Source: Orientallactaga sibirica
Lineage: Eukaryota; Chordata; Mammalia; Rodentia; Dipodidae
NCBI GenBank assembly: GCA_036365145.1
Contig: JAEOAD010000034.1
Coordinates: forward strand, 20,241,501 to 20,305,500
Length of the DNA: 64,000 nucleotides
Direction of reading: 5' to 3'
Shown here: positions 62,458 through 64,000 of the stretch, one piece after another
Position numbering within the stretch: the stretch's first letter is position 1
How the letters are laid out: every line of letters begins with the position of its first letter
The notes under the pieces: model-generated
The model's database searches: none
Told to the model about the DNA's origin: nothing
What the model saw: the letters and a program-made list of their open reading frames with translations, nothing else
Position numbers and translations under genes: made by a program

Positions 62458-62675
62458 AATTTTTTTTATTTATTTGACAGAGAGATAGATAAAGAAAGAG
62501 AGAGAGAGACAGAAAGAAAGAGAGAAGGGCATGCTAGGGCCTCCAGCCACTGCAAACAAACTCCAGATACATGTGCCACCTTGTGCATCTGACTTACATG
62601 AGTCCTAGGGAATCGAACCTGGGTCCTTTGGCTTTACAGACAAGTGCCTTAACTGCTAAGTCTTCCCTCCCACCC
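62458..62675 (-). repeat. B2-type SINE, second half of an inverted pair
   Basis: Reverse B2 with a T-rich start. Target duplication 'ccatctagtttct' / 'ccatctggtttct' at about 62428-62440 and 62680-62692. Confidence 0.93.
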
Positions 62676-62752
62676 ATATCCATCTGGTTTCTACACTTTT
62701 TTAGCTTTGTATACCACAGAGCACACATAGGTACATAAAACACATATATGTA

Positions 62753-62945
62753 GGGCTGAAAGGATGGCTTACTGCTTAACAATGCATGCATGTAAAGCCT
62801 TCCAGCCAGGGTTCAATTCCCTAGCCAGCCAGGTAAAATTAAACAAGCATTTGTTTGTGATGGCAAAAGACCTCAGCATATGTGTACACACATGCATGCA
62901 TGCACACACATACACACATGTTCACATACAAAAATAAATATTTTT
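62753..62945 (+). repeat. B2-type SINE, diverged
   Basis: Head 'agggctgaaaggatggcttactgc', box-B 'gggttcaattccc', body replaced by a CA/TGCA-rich run (62880-62930), A-rich tail. Confidence 0.8.
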
Positions 62946-63044
62946 TTAAATACACAATATATGCCATATATTTTGCAATGAAATTCTAATAAGACAGAAG
63001 ATGGGGCATAAATTATTAATTTAGTGGAAGTCCTTCTTGGATCT

Positions 63045-63433
63045 TGTGGTAGTTTGAATATATGTCCCCCAATATATTCAGTGTTTTACTAGTTATAGTT
63101 TGCATTTGCAATCACCTTGCTAGAGGCAAGGTCACTGGGGGCTGGTCTTAAGGTGTGGTGATGGTTTGAGATTCCATTGTAAAGATATGCAAATGTGCCT
63201 AGCAGGAGTTCCTGAAGTGTGCTGTGTGACCTTTTGGCAGTAGTTTTGCTCTGTGTGCTATGGTGGCTGGTTGGCTTTTCTCTGTCTTGCCTGGTCCTGT
63301 GAAGGGCAAGCTGTTTCTCTTGCCATTATGGAACTTCCCCTGGATCTGTAAGCTTCAATAAATAATATCCCTTCCTCCATAACTGTGTCTGGTCTGGAAG
63401 TTCATCTCAGCGAACCTGAAGCTGTCTGCTACA
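63045..63433 (+). repeat. 5' LTR of the young MaLR
   Basis: Starts TGTGGTAGTTTGAATATATG, ends TGTCTGCTACA. AATAAA at 63357-63362 is the likely polyadenylation signal. Confidence 0.93.
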
Positions 63434-63439
63434 GTAAAG

Positions 63440-63459
63440 TGGTACCGAGGAGTGTGGGG
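63440..63459 (+). other. Retroviral primer-binding site, tRNA-Leu type
   Basis: TGGTACCGAGGAGTGTGGGG, six bases after the LTR. It is close to the complement of the tRNA-Leu(UAA) 3' end that primes ERVL and MaLR reverse transcription, with two small differences. Confidence 0.75.
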
Positions 63460-63463
63460 TGAG

Positions 63464-63745
63464 ATGAACCTGACCGTGTGGATGTTCGTCTTTTGGAACC
63501 TTTGTTTTGGAGGAATGGGCATGAACTTGGTGTTTGCAACTGAAGGTGCCTTCTGGAGTGGTAAGCCAAGTTTTATGGACTATTCTGATGAGAGTTTGAG
63601 AATGCTAAGTGCAGACAGTATTGAACTTCGAGGCTTGGCTTATGAGCTTTCTAAGGGGAAGGAAAGACTGCAGAGGACTTTGCTGGAACTGGGCTACTGG
63701 CATAAGGGATGGCTACGTTCCGCTATCCAGGCCCAGAAAGTTTGA
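63464..63745 (+). CDS. First MaLR-internal reading frame, signal-peptide-like start
   Basis: 93 codons from ATG at 63464. Residues 1-24 are hydrophobic (MNLTVWMFVFWNLCFGG...) ending VFA-T, a signal-peptide-like step; then FWSGKPSFMDYSDESL and a basic amphipathic end. The counterpart at 40252-40518 stops four codons earlier through a C-to-T change. I count about 6 silent and 12 replacement codon differences between the two, close to neutral. Function unknown; translation not shown. Confidence 0.45.
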   Translation: MNLTVWMFVFWNLCFGGMGMNLVFATEGAFWSGKPSFMDYSDESLRMLSADSIELRGLAYELSKGKERLQRTLLELGYWHKGWLRSAIQAQKV

Positions 63746-64000
63746 TCAACGTTAAATTTGTAATGGACTGATGTGCTTGGCTGAAGATATCGGACTGAGA
63801 TTTTAAGATTTTAAGTTGGAAAACCTCAAGCAAGTTAAAAGCAGAGGCACTGAGACTGGTTTAGCTGTTATTGTCAAACACATTAGCAATCTTAAGGAAG
63901 GTGGAAGGAAGGTGGCCAGACTTGATTTACATTAAAACAATGGAGAGGATGCCTGAGGAAAGACTGTTAAAAATGCAAATTCTTGGAAAGAGCTGACTGG

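Larger units (their letters stand above)
63045..64000 (+). mobile_element. Young MaLR provirus, 5' half, cut by the window edge
   Basis: A complete 389-bp LTR followed by the primer-binding site and internal sequence closely matching the 38.9-40.9 kb provirus. The 3' half lies beyond the window. Confidence 0.92.

Overview
This is a mammalian, rodent genomic window with no host gene that I can support. The best species guess is a jerboa (Dipodidae, Jaculus-like). Its commonest SINE has a B2-type tRNA-derived head (GGGCTGGAGAGATGGCTTAG) but a body ending in CT-rich repeats and an AATAAATAAA tail, unlike the mouse or rat B2 body. B1-type SINEs, an ID-like SINE, MaLR proviruses and a lineage-specific L1 with a very long 3'UTR fit the same picture. 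The species call is inference from remembered repeat sequence. By my hand count more than half of the window is recognisable transposon. The rest is AT-rich and shows no convincing exon, CpG island, tRNA, rRNA, CRISPR array or operon.

Layout. 1-9.1 kb: mostly featureless, with one B1 relic and a GATA microsatellite. 9.1-15 kb: a SINE relic and two two-LTR MaLR proviruses, 9.38-11.78 kb on + (3' LTR split by an L1 3' end) and 12.80-14.87 kb on - (split by a B1). 16.2-25 kb: a B1, an L1 fragment with an inverted 5' part, then a near-complete + strand L1 at 17.45-24.96 kb. That L1 has a tandem-monomer 5'UTR, an ORF1 relic, an ORF2 relic and a 1.45 kb 3'UTR. 25-36.5 kb: SINEs, L1 3' ends in both orientations, and an ancient L1 at 29.75-32.13 kb. 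36.6-42.3 kb: a decayed - strand ERVL pol region, into which a younger MaLR provirus (38.93-40.93 kb, 5-bp ATTAT target duplication) and a B1 have inserted. 43.56-44.35 kb: a short L1 copy with a 5' inversion. 44.3-50.3 kb: mostly unassigned sequence with old rodent and mammalian repeats. 50.3-57.2 kb: two B2 copies and a near-full-length, older - strand L1. 57.2-63 kb: SINEs, one old repeat and unassigned sequence. 63.05-64.0 kb: the 5' half of another young MaLR, cut by the window edge.

The elements work as two parasitic pairs: L1 supplies reverse transcriptase to itself and to the SINEs, and ERVL-type enzymes are the known helpers of MaLR. All protein-coding remnants here are broken. The observations most worth a second look are: a short reading frame with a signal-peptide-like start shared by four MaLR copies just downstream of the primer-binding site; a piece of the L1 3'UTR lodged inside the endonuclease part of ORF2; the tandem-monomer L1 5'UTR; and two L1 copies with 5' inversions.
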